64,000 nucleotides of DNA from contig NZ_CP022986.1 of NCBI RefSeq assembly GCF_002770595.1, positions 1,426,001-1,490,000 of the forward strand, given 5' to 3'. Each line of letters starts with the position of its first letter. The stretch's first letter is position 1. This stretch comes from Chryseobacterium camelliae (GTDB lineage: Bacteria > Bacteroidota > Bacteroidia > Flavobacteriales > Weeksellaceae). Made by a program: the position numbers and the translations under genes. The notes under the pieces were generated by a model. The model was not told where the DNA came from and ran no database searches. It was given only the letters and a program-made list of their open reading frames with translations. Of the stretch, positions 1 through 8,230 are shown in pieces.

Positions 1-2
1 TC

Positions 3-374
3 GGTGTGGACACTTACGGTTCCATCCTGAAAGAGTATCATGAAACCGGCGAACTTCATTATGATCATGCCTATACCTACATTACGGAAGGAATCGGGGA
101 AGATATCATCCCTGACAATTACGATATGTCCATCATTGATCACTTTGAAAAGGTAACAGATAAAGATGGTGCACTTTACGCAAGAAAACTGGCTAAAGAA
201 GAAGGCATTTTCTGCGGTTACTCTGCCGGGAGCGCCATCGCTTCACTGGTACAGATGAAAGACCAGTTTACAAAAGATGATATCATCGTCGTTTTGCTTC
301 ATGATCACGGTTCAAGATACGTGGGTAAAGTATATAACGATGAATGGATGAGAGAAATGGGCTGGCTTGACTAA
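3..374 (+). CDS. PLP-dependent cysteine synthase family protein (C-terminal part)
   Basis: The reading frame is open from the window edge, so only the last 123 residues are present. They contain the fold-type II PLP-enzyme ending typical of cysteine synthase and cystathionine beta-synthase: a Val-Asp-x-x-Gly-Ser-Ile segment, a Tyr-Ile-Thr-Glu-Gly-Ile-Gly-Glu-Asp segment as in CBS-type enzymes, and a Gly-Tyr-Ser-Ala-Gly-Ser phosphate-binding-like turn. Such enzymes make cysteine or cystathionine by beta-replacement on serine or O-acetylserine in the cytosol. The chain stops soon after the catalytic core with no C-terminal regulatory CBS domain. The N-terminal Schiff-base lysine lies outside the window, so CysK/CysM and CBS-like members cannot be told apart. 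A strong terminator follows. Confidence 0.8.
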   Translation, partial: GVDTYGSILKEYHETGELHYDHAYTYITEGIGEDIIPDNYDMSIIDHFEKVTDKDGALYARKLAKEEGIFCGYSAGSAIASLVQMKDQFTKDDIIVVLLHDHGSRYVGKVYNDEWMREMGWLD

Positions 375-396
375 GCAGGCTCCGCTATAATCAATA

Positions 397-440
397 AAAA
401 AAACCAGGGCACAAATCGATGTGCTCTGGTTTTTTTTATT
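397..440. terminator. bidirectional intrinsic terminator
   Basis: A 12-bp stem (AACCAGGGCACA / TGTGCTCTGGTT, one G-T wobble) with a six-base loop is flanked by an A-run on the left and a T-run on the right. It lies between the convergent cysteine-synthase-family gene and the 436-966 gene and can stop transcription from both sides. Confidence 0.8.
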
Positions 441-966
441 TGTCATCCATATTTTGCTTAATGGCTTTTTTTAAGTACTGATAATCACTTTTGCTCATTG
501 CTGCCGCGGGAAACATGTAGCTGTATTTGCCTTCCAGCGCTATGTATTTTTCCTGAATGTCAAAATGCGCAAAGTCTTTCCATTCACTCGTTTCCTTCTC
601 GCCATCTATATTTACAGTAAAGAAGTTCCCATCCAGCCTGATTTCATATACTTTGCATCTGTCCAGAGTATTGAGGTAAGCATTGACCTGCTTTTTCCAT
701 CTTGATACTTTATTGATGCTCACGGACAGAAAAACAGCACACAACAGAAAAAGAAAGCTGACGAAATATAAGATGCCGGACTTCTCCTTACTGAACTCAT
801 CCCTGAACAGAAATAAGATCAAAAGAATCAGCGCTGTGATGATGGTCGTTACCGTTTTCCCTCTGGTTGTTGAAGAGAAAAAAAGGCTTCCCTGATTTCC
901 GCTGAAATAAATCTCTTCGAAATACGACCGTTCTGGTTTCAGTACAATTACTTTTTCTTCACTCAT
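436..966 (-). CDS. two-TM membrane protein, YcxB-like
   Basis: This 176-residue protein has a charged N-terminus (residues 1-35), two hydrophobic segments at about 38-54 and 64-83 forming a membrane hairpin, and a cytosolic C-terminal beta-rich part. That part carries a Trp-Lys-Asp-Phe segment followed by a Tyr-Ile-Ala-Leu strand and a Phe-Pro-Ala-Ala-Ala-Met-Ser turn, the order seen in the YcxB-like family (PF14317). The function of that family is not established. It shares a bidirectional terminator with its convergent neighbour and appears monocistronic. The family call rests on layout rather than on a diagnostic motif. Confidence 0.6.
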   Translation of the reverse strand: MSEEKVIVLKPERSYFEEIYFSGNQGSLFFSSTTRGKTVTTIITALILLILFLFRDEFSKEKSGILYFVSFLFLLCAVFLSVSINKVSRWKKQVNAYLNTLDRCKVYEIRLDGNFFTVNIDGEKETSEWKDFAHFDIQEKYIALEGKYSYMFPAAAMSKSDYQYLKKAIKQNMDDK

Positions 967-1084
967 ACTATTGTTTATCCTGCAAAGCTAACCAATTGGG
1001 CCGATATGAACCGATTAAATACCCATTAAAGATGTATTATTCTAGAATTTCCGGTGAATGTAATACCTCACTGGAATTGATCAT

Positions 1085-1390
1085 CTATTGTCCTTCTTCA
1101 TACCGATTGCTTATTGCGGCCAGTTTCGTCATCAACTCACGGTTTTTCTGTTTCATATCTTCAAGCTTTTTCAGCATTTCGTGGATTACCTCCAGTCCGG
1201 GGAGATTGATTTCCAGGTCATAATGCCAGTTGGCAAATTTTTCAAATGCAGGCAGGTCCTCATACATTAGATAGCTTGTTTCATTTTCCGTCTTCACGGT
1301 GAGGAGGCCATTATCCACAAGGTCATTGAAAAATGTGATTTCAATATTGTATATTTTTACGAGTTCTTCCCTCGATATTCTTTCAGTCAT
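1085..1390 (-). CDS. cbpM: chaperone modulator CbpM-like
   Basis: This 101-residue protein begins with a short MerR-like helix-turn-helix segment (Ile-Ser-Arg-Glu-Glu-Leu-Val-Lys-Ile-Tyr) and continues into a helix with a Leu-Pro-Gly-Leu-Glu-Val-Ile motif and a charged coiled-coil C-terminus (about 70-101), the architecture of CbpM. CbpM binds the J-domain of CbpA and inhibits its co-chaperone activity. The gene follows the CbpA-like gene with only three bases between them on the same strand, the classical cbpA-cbpM order, which is strong support for the assignment. Confidence 0.85.
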   Translation of the reverse strand: MTERISREELVKIYNIEITFFNDLVDNGLLTVKTENETSYLMYEDLPAFEKFANWHYDLEINLPGLEVIHEMLKKLEDMKQKNRELMTKLAAISNRYEEGQ

Positions 1391-1393
1391 GGC

Positions 1394-2308
1394 TCAGGAA
1401 TTTTTCATTTGTTCAAAAAGTTCTTTCTGCTTATCAGTAAGCTGGGTTGGGATTTTTACATCATAGGTAACCAGGAGATCCCCATAATGCCCTTCTTTCC
1501 TGTACACCGGAAATCCTTTTCCTTTCAAACGTACGGTTGTCCCGTTCTGGGTTCCGGGTTTTACTTTAAGGTTAACGCTGCCTTCAAGCGTTTTTATGTT
1601 GACCTCCCCTCCAAGCACTGCCGTATACAGATCAATGCTTACTTTGGTTTTCAGATTGTCTCCTACCCTTTCAAAATCAGGATCCGCAGGAATATTGAAT
1701 GTTATATACAGATCTCCGGAAGGGCCACCGTTAACTCCGGGACCGCCATGTCCTTTAAGCTTGATCTGCTGCCCGTCATAGACCCCGGCAGGAATGGTAA
1801 TCCTTACTTTTTTTCCGTTGATCTCAAAAGTCTGGGGATGGGTAACAGCAGCATCCCTCAGATTTAGATTCAGCTCAGCGTGGACATCCTGCCCTTTGAA
1901 TTTTCCTGAAGCACTTCCGCGTGAACTTCTTCCGAAACCACCCCCACCGCCGAACATGCTCTGAAAGAAGTCGGAAAAATCTTCACCTTCCCCAAAATCG
2001 GCACCGGAGAATCCGCTTCCGCCAAAATCCTGTCCCTGATATTGTCTTTGCTGTTGCTGCTGGGCTTTTTCATATTCCTCGCCGTGTTTCCAGTGCTCGC
2101 CGTACTTATCATATTTGGCCCGGTTCTCCGGGTTGCTCAGCACTTCATTGGCTTCATTGAGTTCCTTGAATTTTCTTTCTGCTTCTTTATCACCTGGATT
2201 GAGATCAGGATGAAGCTTCCGGGCCAGTTTCCGGTACGCTTTTTTAATATCATCCTGTGTGGCGTTCTTACCTACGCCCAGAATGGTATAGTAATCTATA
2301 TAAGCCAT
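1394..2308 (-). CDS. cbpA: DnaJ-type co-chaperone (CbpA-like, no zinc finger)
   Basis: A J-domain occupies residues 5-70 and carries the HPD motif at 33-35 needed to stimulate the DnaK ATPase. A Gln-rich then Gly/Phe-rich linker follows (about 80-135). The rest is the two-part substrate-binding C-terminal domain with the Lys-Gly-Gln-Asp start and a Gly-Asp-Leu-Tyr-Ile strand. The four-cysteine zinc-binding repeats of true DnaJ are absent, so this is a class B protein like CbpA. At 304 residues it matches the usual length. The inhibitor-like cbpM follows directly. It probably helps DnaK refold proteins during stress or stationary phase. Confidence 0.9.
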   Translation of the reverse strand: MAYIDYYTILGVGKNATQDDIKKAYRKLARKLHPDLNPGDKEAERKFKELNEANEVLSNPENRAKYDKYGEHWKHGEEYEKAQQQQQRQYQGQDFGGSGFSGADFGEGEDFSDFFQSMFGGGGGFGRSSRGSASGKFKGQDVHAELNLNLRDAAVTHPQTFEINGKKVRITIPAGVYDGQQIKLKGHGGPGVNGGPSGDLYITFNIPADPDFERVGDNLKTKVSIDLYTAVLGGEVNIKTLEGSVNLKVKPGTQNGTTVRLKGKGFPVYRKEGHYGDLLVTYDVKIPTQLTDKQKELFEQMKNS

Positions 2309-2376
2309 AGAACAGTGTTTTCTGAAAAATCAGCAAATTTGATGCTGAAATCATTTATAAGAATGTTAAATAAAGC

Positions 2377-2384
2377 TATCTTTG
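2377..2384 (+). promoter_or_regulatory. -7 promoter element of the symporter gene
   Basis: TATCTTTG matches the Bacteroidota -7 consensus TAnnTTTG and ends 14 bp before the start codon at 2399. No good -33 TTTG is seen, only TTTA at 2354-2357. The expected transcript would have a leader of a few bases. Confidence 0.5.
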
Positions 2385-2398
2385 GTTAAAAGCAGTAT

Positions 2399-3604
2399 AT
2401 GAAAGAGGTATTGAAAAATTATTCCGGCATTCTCTGGTTGTTGTCCGGTATCGTATTGGGAAGCATCATCGGAATCACTGCTCCCGGAACCGTACCTTAC
2501 CTGAAACCTCTGGGCGATATTTTCCTGAACCTTCTTTTTGTAAGTGTTGTTCCGCTGGTCTTTTTTGCAGTGGCCAATTCCATAGCTTCTCTTGAACAGC
2601 AATCTGAATTCGGGAAAATAGTTTTCACCATGATCCTCACTTTTCTGCTGTTCATTATCATTGCGGCCCTTTTTACCATTGGTGCGGTTTACCTGTTTCC
2701 GGTTTCCGGAATCACCGGAAGTGCGGAAGCCCTTGCTGAAACGGCTTCTGAAGACAGCTGGGGGAATCGGATCGTCAGTTTTTTTACGGTAGGTGAGTTT
2801 ACAGAACTCTTTTCCCGTAAAAATATGCTGGCCCTGCTGATCTTTGCTTTCCTTACCGGTTTTGCGGCCAGGAAGTCCGGTGAACAAGGACATGCCTTCA
2901 GGACGTTTATGGCTTCGGGATATGAGGTCATGAAAGAGCTGCTGCTGATCATTATGAAACTGGCTCCCATCGGGCTGGGTGCTTATTTTGCGTATCAGGT
3001 AGCGACGTTAGGCCCGCAACTATTCGGTTTCTACGCCAAACCTCTCGGACTTTATTACGTTGCAGGAATCATTTATTTCTTTGTATTTTTTTCCCTCTAT
3101 GCTTTTGTTTCAGACCCTAAAAGCGGAATCAGGAACTTCTGGGGCAGTGCAGCCTATCCTACTCTAACAGCTTTGAGTACGTGCAGCAGCTTTGCTACTA
3201 TGCCTGCCAATCTCCAGGCTGCCGCAAAAATCGGTATTCCCAATGCGATTTCAAACCTTGTGATTCCTATCGGCACTACGTTGCATAAAAACGGATCGTC
3301 CATGTCTTCCATCATTAAAATTTATGTGGCGTTTATGATTATCGGCCGGGATTTTTTTGAACCTACGAATTTATTGCTGGCCCTTGGGATTACTGTTTTT
3401 GTGAGCATTGTAGCCGGTGGTATTCCCAATGGCGGATACATTGGGGAAATGCTGATGATCTCAGTTTACAAGCTTCCACAGGAAGCAGTTCCGGCAGTAA
3501 TTATCATCGGAACATTGGTAGACCCGTTGGCTACGGTTTTGAATGCCGTGGGACAGGTGGTAGCGGCGATGTTTGTGAACAGGTTTGTGAAGGTCGAGGT
3601 TTGA
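2399..3604 (+). CDS. dicarboxylate/amino acid:cation symporter (DAACS family)
   Basis: This 401-residue polytopic inner-membrane protein has eight or so hydrophobic segments and the DAACS signatures: a Ser/Thr-rich hairpin (Leu-Ser-Thr-Cys-Ser-Ser-Phe-Ala-Thr-Met-Pro, near 255-270) and the transport-core motif Pro-Ile-Gly-Thr-Thr-Leu-His-Lys-Asn-Gly-Ser-Ser just after it, corresponding to the NMDGT region of GltP/DctA. The family takes up glutamate, aspartate, serine or C4-dicarboxylates with Na+ or H+. Here Met-Asp of NMDGT is replaced by Lys-Asn, so the substrate cannot be read from the sequence. The gene is monocistronic, divergent from cbpA and preceded by a good -7 box. Confidence 0.85.
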   Translation: MKEVLKNYSGILWLLSGIVLGSIIGITAPGTVPYLKPLGDIFLNLLFVSVVPLVFFAVANSIASLEQQSEFGKIVFTMILTFLLFIIIAALFTIGAVYLFPVSGITGSAEALAETASEDSWGNRIVSFFTVGEFTELFSRKNMLALLIFAFLTGFAARKSGEQGHAFRTFMASGYEVMKELLLIIMKLAPIGLGAYFAYQVATLGPQLFGFYAKPLGLYYVAGIIYFFVFFSLYAFVSDPKSGIRNFWGSAAYPTLTALSTCSSFATMPANLQAAAKIGIPNAISNLVIPIGTTLHKNGSSMSSIIKIYVAFMIIGRDFFEPTNLLLALGITVFVSIVAGGIPNGGYIGEMLMISVYKLPQEAVPAVIIIGTLVDPLATVLNAVGQVVAAMFVNRFVKVEV

Positions 3605-3669
3605 GGGATTTTAGATTATAGATCTTAAATTTAGATTCTGGATTCTGTATTTTTAGTGTGTCGTCTTGG

Positions 3670-4053
3670 TTATTCACTTCTTTTTACCGGTTCCAGGTTT
3701 TCGTATTCTTCTGAGGTGAATAGGCGGTATTCTACCCGGAATGTTTTGCCCAAAGGGGTTTCCAGGGAAAAGCCGCCCGGCCCGAAACCATCGGTGACAT
3801 CCAGGGTAAAGTGGGAATATTTCCAGTATTCGAATAAATCGCGGTCGATCCAGAATTCGTGGCCGTTGATCGTTCCGATCATGGCATCATTCATCCTGGG
3901 AAAAAACCCTCCTTTCTCAAAGCACTGGGGCTGGGTTCCTTCGCAACAGCCGCCGGCCTGATAGAACATCAGGTCTCCATACTTTTTTTCAAGCTCCCAG
4001 ATCACTTCCAACGCTTTTTCTGTGGCGGACAACCTTGATATTTTGGTCTGCAT
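3670..4053 (-). CDS. DUF779 domain-containing protein
   Basis: The 127-residue sequence has the conserved DUF779 features: a Gln-Ala-Gly-Gly-Cys-Cys-Glu-Gly segment near residues 33-40 and an Ile-Asp-Arg-Asp-Leu-Phe-Glu-Tyr-Trp stretch near 70. The vicinal cysteines suggest redox or metal chemistry, which is inference. DUF779 genes commonly sit beside aldehyde dehydrogenases of the ExaC/AldB type; here the ALDH gene is upstream on the same strand but separated by 387 bp holding a terminator-like hairpin and a structured element, so co-transcription may be interrupted or regulated. Function unknown. Confidence 0.8.
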   Translation of the reverse strand: MQTKISRLSATEKALEVIWELEKKYGDLMFYQAGGCCEGTQPQCFEKGGFFPRMNDAMIGTINGHEFWIDRDLFEYWKYSHFTLDVTDGFGPGGFSLETPLGKTFRVEYRLFTSEEYENLEPVKRSE

Positions 4054-4180
4054 ATTTTTATTTTTTAATGTTCGTTCTTAAGAGTCTCAACGGTTAATCC
4101 CTGCAAATGCCGGGCAAAAGCTTCCGGGCATCTTCAATCAGGATTGTATGCTTTAAGATGTTCCTTTCCGGAAGGATTTA

Positions 4181-4210
4181 AAAATCCGGCAAGGTTATTT
4201 GCCGGATTTT
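4181..4210. terminator. perfect 12-bp hairpin between ALDH and DUF779
   Basis: AAAATCCGGCAA and its exact complement TTGCCGGATTTT surround a six-base loop. The A-run and T-run on either side let it act as an intrinsic terminator in either direction, most likely for the aldehyde dehydrogenase transcript. Confidence 0.65.
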
Positions 4211-4267
4211 CAGGATACCAGATGCATCCATCCGATATGTATCCCTTAAAATTATCGTTATCCTTTA

Positions 4268-4431
4268 GCGTGAGGGATAGGAAGGGCGGCGAGGAACGAG
4301 CCGGTGCGCAGCGAAGCGGAGCACCGAAACGAAGTGCAGCCCTGGATAGCCCGACCCGCTTGTAACGGCAATGCAAAATCTTACAGATTTCAAATCTGTA
4401 AGATGAAGCCCGGATACAAAGGGGCACGCCC
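4268..4431. repeat. structured intergenic element (candidate ncRNA or repeat family)
   Basis: This GC-richer, non-coding block fills most of the 387-bp gap between ALDH and DUF779. Its ends are complementary (GCGTG at 4268-4272 and CACGC at 4425-4429). Inside are a CGGC/GCCG hairpin (about 4287-4303), a GGTGC/GCACC hairpin with a nested GC-GAA-GC turn (about 4302-4324), and a 13-bp perfect palindrome at 4378-4404 (ATCTTACAGATTT, one base, then its complement). On the minus strand it opens with GGGCGTGCC and closes with CCCTCACGC. From memory, elements with such borders and an internal TCGGGC box recur between genes in flavobacterial genomes, but I could not check this. Only one copy is present here. 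No open frame of note. Confidence 0.6.
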
Positions 4432-4440
4432 AAACCTTAG

Positions 4441-5970
4441 TTAGAAGAATCCTAATTTATTCTTGTTGTAAGAGATCAGCATATTCTTGGTCTGACGGTA
4501 ATGGTCCAGCATCATTTTATGGTTCTCTCTACCGATTCCCGATTGCTTATATCCTCCGAACGGTGCTCCTGCCGGATAAGAATGGTACTGGTTCACCCAA
4601 ACTCTTCCTGCCTGGATCTTTCTCGGAATATTGTACAGCTGGTGTGCATCCCTGGTCCAGACTCCGGCTCCCAAACCATAAATGGTATCATTGGCAATCT
4701 TAATGGCTTCTTCTTCATCTTTAAAGGTTGTAAATGCCAATACCGGCCCGAAGATTTCTTCCTGGAAAATCCTCATCCTGTTATTGCCTTTAAAAATGGT
4801 CGGCTGGATGTAATATCCGTTTTCCAGTCCGTCTCCTACATGGTTCACATCTCCTCCGGTAAGCACTTCCGCACCTTCTTCTTTTCCAAGTTTAATGTAC
4901 GAAAGGATCTTATCTTTCTGGATCTGGGAAGCCTGTGCACCCATCATAACGGTTTTATCTAAAGGATTCCCCACTTTGATGGCTTTTACCCTTTCAATTA
5001 CTTTTTCTATGAAGGCATCTGCAATATCTTCCTGCACAAGCAGCCTGGACGGGCAGGTACAGATTTCCCCCTGGTTCAGCGCGAATAGTACCGCACCTTC
5101 AATGGCCTTGTCTAAAAACTCATCGTCAGCCGCCATTACTGAACTGAAGAAGACGTTTGGAGATTTTCCTCCTAATTCCAGGGTTACCGGAATGATATTT
5201 TCCGTAGCATACTGCATCACCAGCCTTCCTGTCGCCGTAGATCCTGTAAATGCGGCTTTGGACACTTTCGGATTGGTGACCAGCGCTCTTCCGAGTTCCG
5301 CTCCGAACCCGTTAACGATATTAACGACACCCGCCGGCAATAAGTCTCCGATAAGCTCCATCAGTACCAAAATGGAAATGGGTGTGCTTTCTGCGGGTTT
5401 CAATACCACGCAGTTTCCTGCGGCAAGAGCCGGAGCCAGCTTCCATACCGCCATCAGGATCGGGAAATTCCACGGGATGATTTGCGCGATAACGCCCAGC
5501 GGCTCATGAACAATCAGGGATACGGTATCTTTATCCAGCTCGTTATGCGAACCTTCCTCTGCCCGGATCACGGAAGCAAAATACCTGAAATGGTCAATGG
5601 CCAACGGGATATCGGCAGCAAGCGTTTCACGTACAGCCTTACCATTATCAATGGTTTCTACCGTGGCCAGATACTCCAGGTTCTGCTCTATCCGGTCGGC
5701 AATCTTGTTCAGGATCACGCTCCGTTCCGTAGAGGAAGTGTCCTTCCAGGTCTGAAAAGCTTTTTCAGCAGCATTTACTGCCAGTTCAAGGTCTTCTTTG
5801 GAAGAATGGGCCGCCTGCGTAAATACTTTCCCGTCTACCGGGGAAACGACATCAAAATACTGTCCGTTGACCGGTGCCGTAAATTGTCCGTTGATATAAT
5901 TGTCATATTTTCCTTTGAATTCAGGCCACTGTAAAATAGTGCCGGATTGTTGTTCTGTCGTAGTGCTCAT
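4441..5970 (-). CDS. aldehyde dehydrogenase (ExaC/AldB-like)
   Basis: A 509-residue NAD(P)-dependent aldehyde dehydrogenase. Visible catalytic features are Pro-Trp-Asn-Phe-Pro with the oxyanion Asn at 168, Glu265 in Glu-Leu-Gly-Gly-Lys-Ser, and the nucleophile region Asn-Gln-Gly-Glu-Ile-Cys-Thr-Cys at 299-306 (Cys304 the likely nucleophile). The double-cysteine form and length resemble the AldB/ExaC group that oxidises acetaldehyde and related short aldehydes. The DUF779 gene downstream and a divergent AraC-type regulator upstream match known ALDH loci. It probably detoxifies or uses aldehydes under control of the 6161 regulator; the real substrate is not evident. Confidence 0.9.
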   Translation of the reverse strand: MSTTTEQQSGTILQWPEFKGKYDNYINGQFTAPVNGQYFDVVSPVDGKVFTQAAHSSKEDLELAVNAAEKAFQTWKDTSSTERSVILNKIADRIEQNLEYLATVETIDNGKAVRETLAADIPLAIDHFRYFASVIRAEEGSHNELDKDTVSLIVHEPLGVIAQIIPWNFPILMAVWKLAPALAAGNCVVLKPAESTPISILVLMELIGDLLPAGVVNIVNGFGAELGRALVTNPKVSKAAFTGSTATGRLVMQYATENIIPVTLELGGKSPNVFFSSVMAADDEFLDKAIEGAVLFALNQGEICTCPSRLLVQEDIADAFIEKVIERVKAIKVGNPLDKTVMMGAQASQIQKDKILSYIKLGKEEGAEVLTGGDVNHVGDGLENGYYIQPTIFKGNNRMRIFQEEIFGPVLAFTTFKDEEEAIKIANDTIYGLGAGVWTRDAHQLYNIPRKIQAGRVWVNQYHSYPAGAPFGGYKQSGIGRENHKMMLDHYRQTKNMLISYNKNKLGFF

Positions 5971-6122
5971 AACTGTGTTATTTGAATTTTAATTTTATAC
6001 TGTCACCAAATTACACATCTCATGAAAAAACAGATAGCACAATCGTCCAGAAAAACTTCATAATCGTATTACCTACCTTAATTTTATCATTTCATTAACA
6101 AAACTGCTCTGTTAAAATTGTT

Positions 6123-6130
6123 TATATTTG
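6123..6130 (+). promoter_or_regulatory. -7 promoter element of the AraC-type gene at 6161
   Basis: TATATTTG matches TAnnTTTG and ends 30 bp before the start codon. No clear -33 box. It lies in the 190-bp region shared with the divergent aldehyde dehydrogenase gene. Confidence 0.5.
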
Positions 6131-6160
6131 GGTTAATATGCCCATCAAAATGTTTCACTT

Positions 6161-7078
6161 ATGAATTCCAATAAGGTTTTACTCAACAGCCCAGCATTGA
6201 AAGCAGAAAAGCAGCTATCCACCCTGGTTGAACACCGGACAACATTCAACCTGAACAACTGTGAATTCAGCATTTATGAAACCCACCGGGCGGCTTACGG
6301 CGTAAAACTGCATTTTGACCATATTGCCTTTACCGCCATGCTCCGCGGCAAGAAACATATGAAACTGGAAGATAAGACAGGGTATTTTGATTATTTTCCC
6401 GGCGAAAGCATCCTCGTTGCTCCCGGCGAAACCATGGTCATTGATTTCCCCGAAGCAGACGAAACCCCGTCCCAATGCATTTCCCTGAGCCTGAATCCCG
6501 ATTTTATCGAAAATTCCCTTCAGCATCTGAATTACCATCTTCCAAAAATCGACGAAACCTCGCAATGGAACATGCAGCTGGATGAATATTTCCTGTTCAA
6601 CAATCCTTCCCTTGCCTCAGCCACCAATAACATCATGCGCATCGCCATGGACGATAATTCTCAAAAGGATATCATGGCCGATTTTGCCCTCAAGGAACTG
6701 CTGATCCGGCTGATGCAGACCCAGGCCAGAAGCATGGTGGAAAAGAACATTTCACGGAACAAATCCCGCATCAGCTTCGCCGTCGACTATATCCGCAAAA
6801 ACCTCCATCAAAAACTCACCATAGAAAAGATTGCTGAATTTGTTTACGTCAGCAAATCCAATTTCTTCAAGCTGTTCAAAGAAGAACTGGGCATCTCCCC
6901 CAACGATTTCATTTTACAGGAACGCATCAACCGCGCCAAAGAACTCCTGGCCACCCAAAACAGCATCAAAGAAACGGCTTTCCAGACCGGCTTCTCCGAT
7001 GCGAATTATTTTACGCGGGTGTTTAAGCAATGGGTAGGCGTGACGCCGGGAAGTTATCGGGAAAGGAGGATGTTATAG
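6161..7078 (+). CDS. AraC family transcriptional regulator
   Basis: This 305-residue protein has an N-terminal cupin-like sensing domain (about 20-170) and a C-terminal double helix-turn-helix AraC domain (about 205-303) ending with the typical Gly-Phe-Ser-Asp-Ala-Asn-Tyr-Phe-Thr-Arg-Val-Phe-Lys and Thr-Pro-Gly-Ser-Tyr-Arg motifs. It is transcribed divergently from the aldehyde dehydrogenase gene with 190 bp between them, so it is the obvious candidate to regulate ALDH (and DUF779) in response to an aldehyde or alcohol. The effector is inferred only from position. Confidence 0.85.
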   Translation: MNSNKVLLNSPALKAEKQLSTLVEHRTTFNLNNCEFSIYETHRAAYGVKLHFDHIAFTAMLRGKKHMKLEDKTGYFDYFPGESILVAPGETMVIDFPEADETPSQCISLSLNPDFIENSLQHLNYHLPKIDETSQWNMQLDEYFLFNNPSLASATNNIMRIAMDDNSQKDIMADFALKELLIRLMQTQARSMVEKNISRNKSRISFAVDYIRKNLHQKLTIEKIAEFVYVSKSNFFKLFKEELGISPNDFILQERINRAKELLATQNSIKETAFQTGFSDANYFTRVFKQWVGVTPGSYRERRML

Positions 7079-7148
7079 GATTTGAAAAAAATATTCCTGC
7101 CGTTGCAGAGGTTGTTTATAAGATTAAATGATTTCTGAGCTTCCATAA

Positions 7149-7262
7149 TCATTTCTTTTCTACCCAGATCTTAAAATTGAAGCCAGCTGATACATCTATC
7201 CAATCTCTTTTGTCTTCTGCTATTTTTATATTGGAATAGCATGTAATAAATTTTTTAACCAT
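7149..7262 (-). CDS. possible 37-residue ORF starting right after a stop codon
   Basis: The TAG of the upstream 7263-7832 gene is followed without a gap by ATG in the same reading frame, giving 37 codons rich in Lys, Ile and aromatic residues. It may be a small translationally coupled gene, or the tail of a longer gene that acquired a TAG. No family recognised. Composition is AT-rich like its neighbours. Expression is unproven. Confidence 0.25.
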   Translation of the reverse strand: MVKKFITCYSNIKIAEDKRDWIDVSAGFNFKIWVEKK

Positions 7263-7832
7263 CTATTTCAAATATAATTCAATAGAATTTGATGTAACTA
7301 TACCATCGTAAATATTAAACTCATCTGAATTTAATATATTTTCCTTTACTACCCTACCATTATAAACCAATCTAAAACTGACCATACTTTTACGGTAAGC
7401 ATCTTTTACTAAATAATAGTGTTTCAGGTTTTTATATTTCTCCCTGTCTTTTTCGAAAAAAACGGTTACCGGCATAGTGACTTCCAGCATTTCATCAGGT
7501 TGAATAGCAAAAAAATGATCTTTTACGTCATTAAAATGAGGTGCGGAATAGTCACTGATTCCATAAGTCATGTTTTTGACCGTATATTTTCCTTTTACTG
7601 ATAATGTTATGCTGTCTATATCATAAGCTCTGTTAAGGCTGTTTTGCTCTGTCAGATCATACTTATACATAATAAAAGTTTCTTTACACTCATTCTTAAA
7701 ATTGATTTTTATCCTGTCATTATCTTTTTCTTTCACTGTCATCGATATACATTTAGATTGTGACCAAATGAATACCGGACAAAACAACAGGTATAAAATT
7801 AATAATTCTACTATTCGTTTTTCTTTAGCCAT
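7263..7832 (-). CDS. exported protein of unknown function
   Basis: The start at 7832 is chosen because it begins a good Sec signal peptide: Met-Ala-Lys-Glu-Lys-Arg, a hydrophobic core of about 15 residues, then Ile-Trp-Ser-Gln before the likely cleavage site. Starting further upstream (frame open to 7955) would add 41 mostly basic residues in front of the signal. The mature part, about 165 residues, alternates short beta strands with Lys/Asp-rich loops and has no recognised motif. It is part of an AT-rich cluster of exported proteins on this strand and ends directly at a possible small ORF. Confidence 0.6.
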   Translation of the reverse strand: MAKEKRIVELLILYLLFCPVFIWSQSKCISMTVKEKDNDRIKINFKNECKETFIMYKYDLTEQNSLNRAYDIDSITLSVKGKYTVKNMTYGISDYSAPHFNDVKDHFFAIQPDEMLEVTMPVTVFFEKDREKYKNLKHYYLVKDAYRKSMVSFRLVYNGRVVKENILNSDEFNIYDGIVTSNSIELYLK

Positions 7833-8117
7833 TGATGATCTAGCGCTTTCTTCGTTGGTGCGAATATTTCGTTTGCATTGCATGAGCAGTTTAAATCTAT
7901 TTTTTAATTTTTTCAAAATTTTTGCTGATAAACTAGTAGTACTTAAATTTTGCACCTGTTTATTTACATGCTTCCTTCCATTCTTCAGTACACTTCTTTT
8001 TCCACCCTTTAGGAAAACATCTGCTATTTTGTAAATCTTTAGTTTGCTAAATGCCTATTAAATATCACTCTTATTAAGTAAATGCAATAATGGATAAATT
8101 CATTAATCAAAGAGGCC

Positions 8118-8225
8118 GTCTCACAACTCGTGGAAACGGCCTTTTTTATGATTTTGCTCGGCCTCCTTATTGGAAAATGATTTTCATATAGGGGAATTTC
8201 GACCCACATCGTTGAGTTGTGAGAC
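8118..8225. repeat. 108-bp element bounded by 12-bp perfect inverted repeats
   Basis: GTCTCACAACTC (8118-8129) and GAGTTGTGAGAC (8214-8225) are exact complements bounding a non-coding stretch. Within the left end an AGGCCGT ... ACGGCCT hairpin (about 8114-8142) is followed by a T-run. This could be an insertion-sequence remnant, a MITE, or nested terminators; no transposase fragment is seen. It ends five bases before the stop codon of the 8231-8908 gene. The rest of the gap 7833-8230 holds nothing else I can identify. Confidence 0.5.
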
Positions 8226-8230
8226 TAACT

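Noticed and set aside
1310..1320. DnaA box TTATCCACA at about 1311-1319
   Set aside because: Single match inside the cbpM coding region with no cluster; expected by chance.
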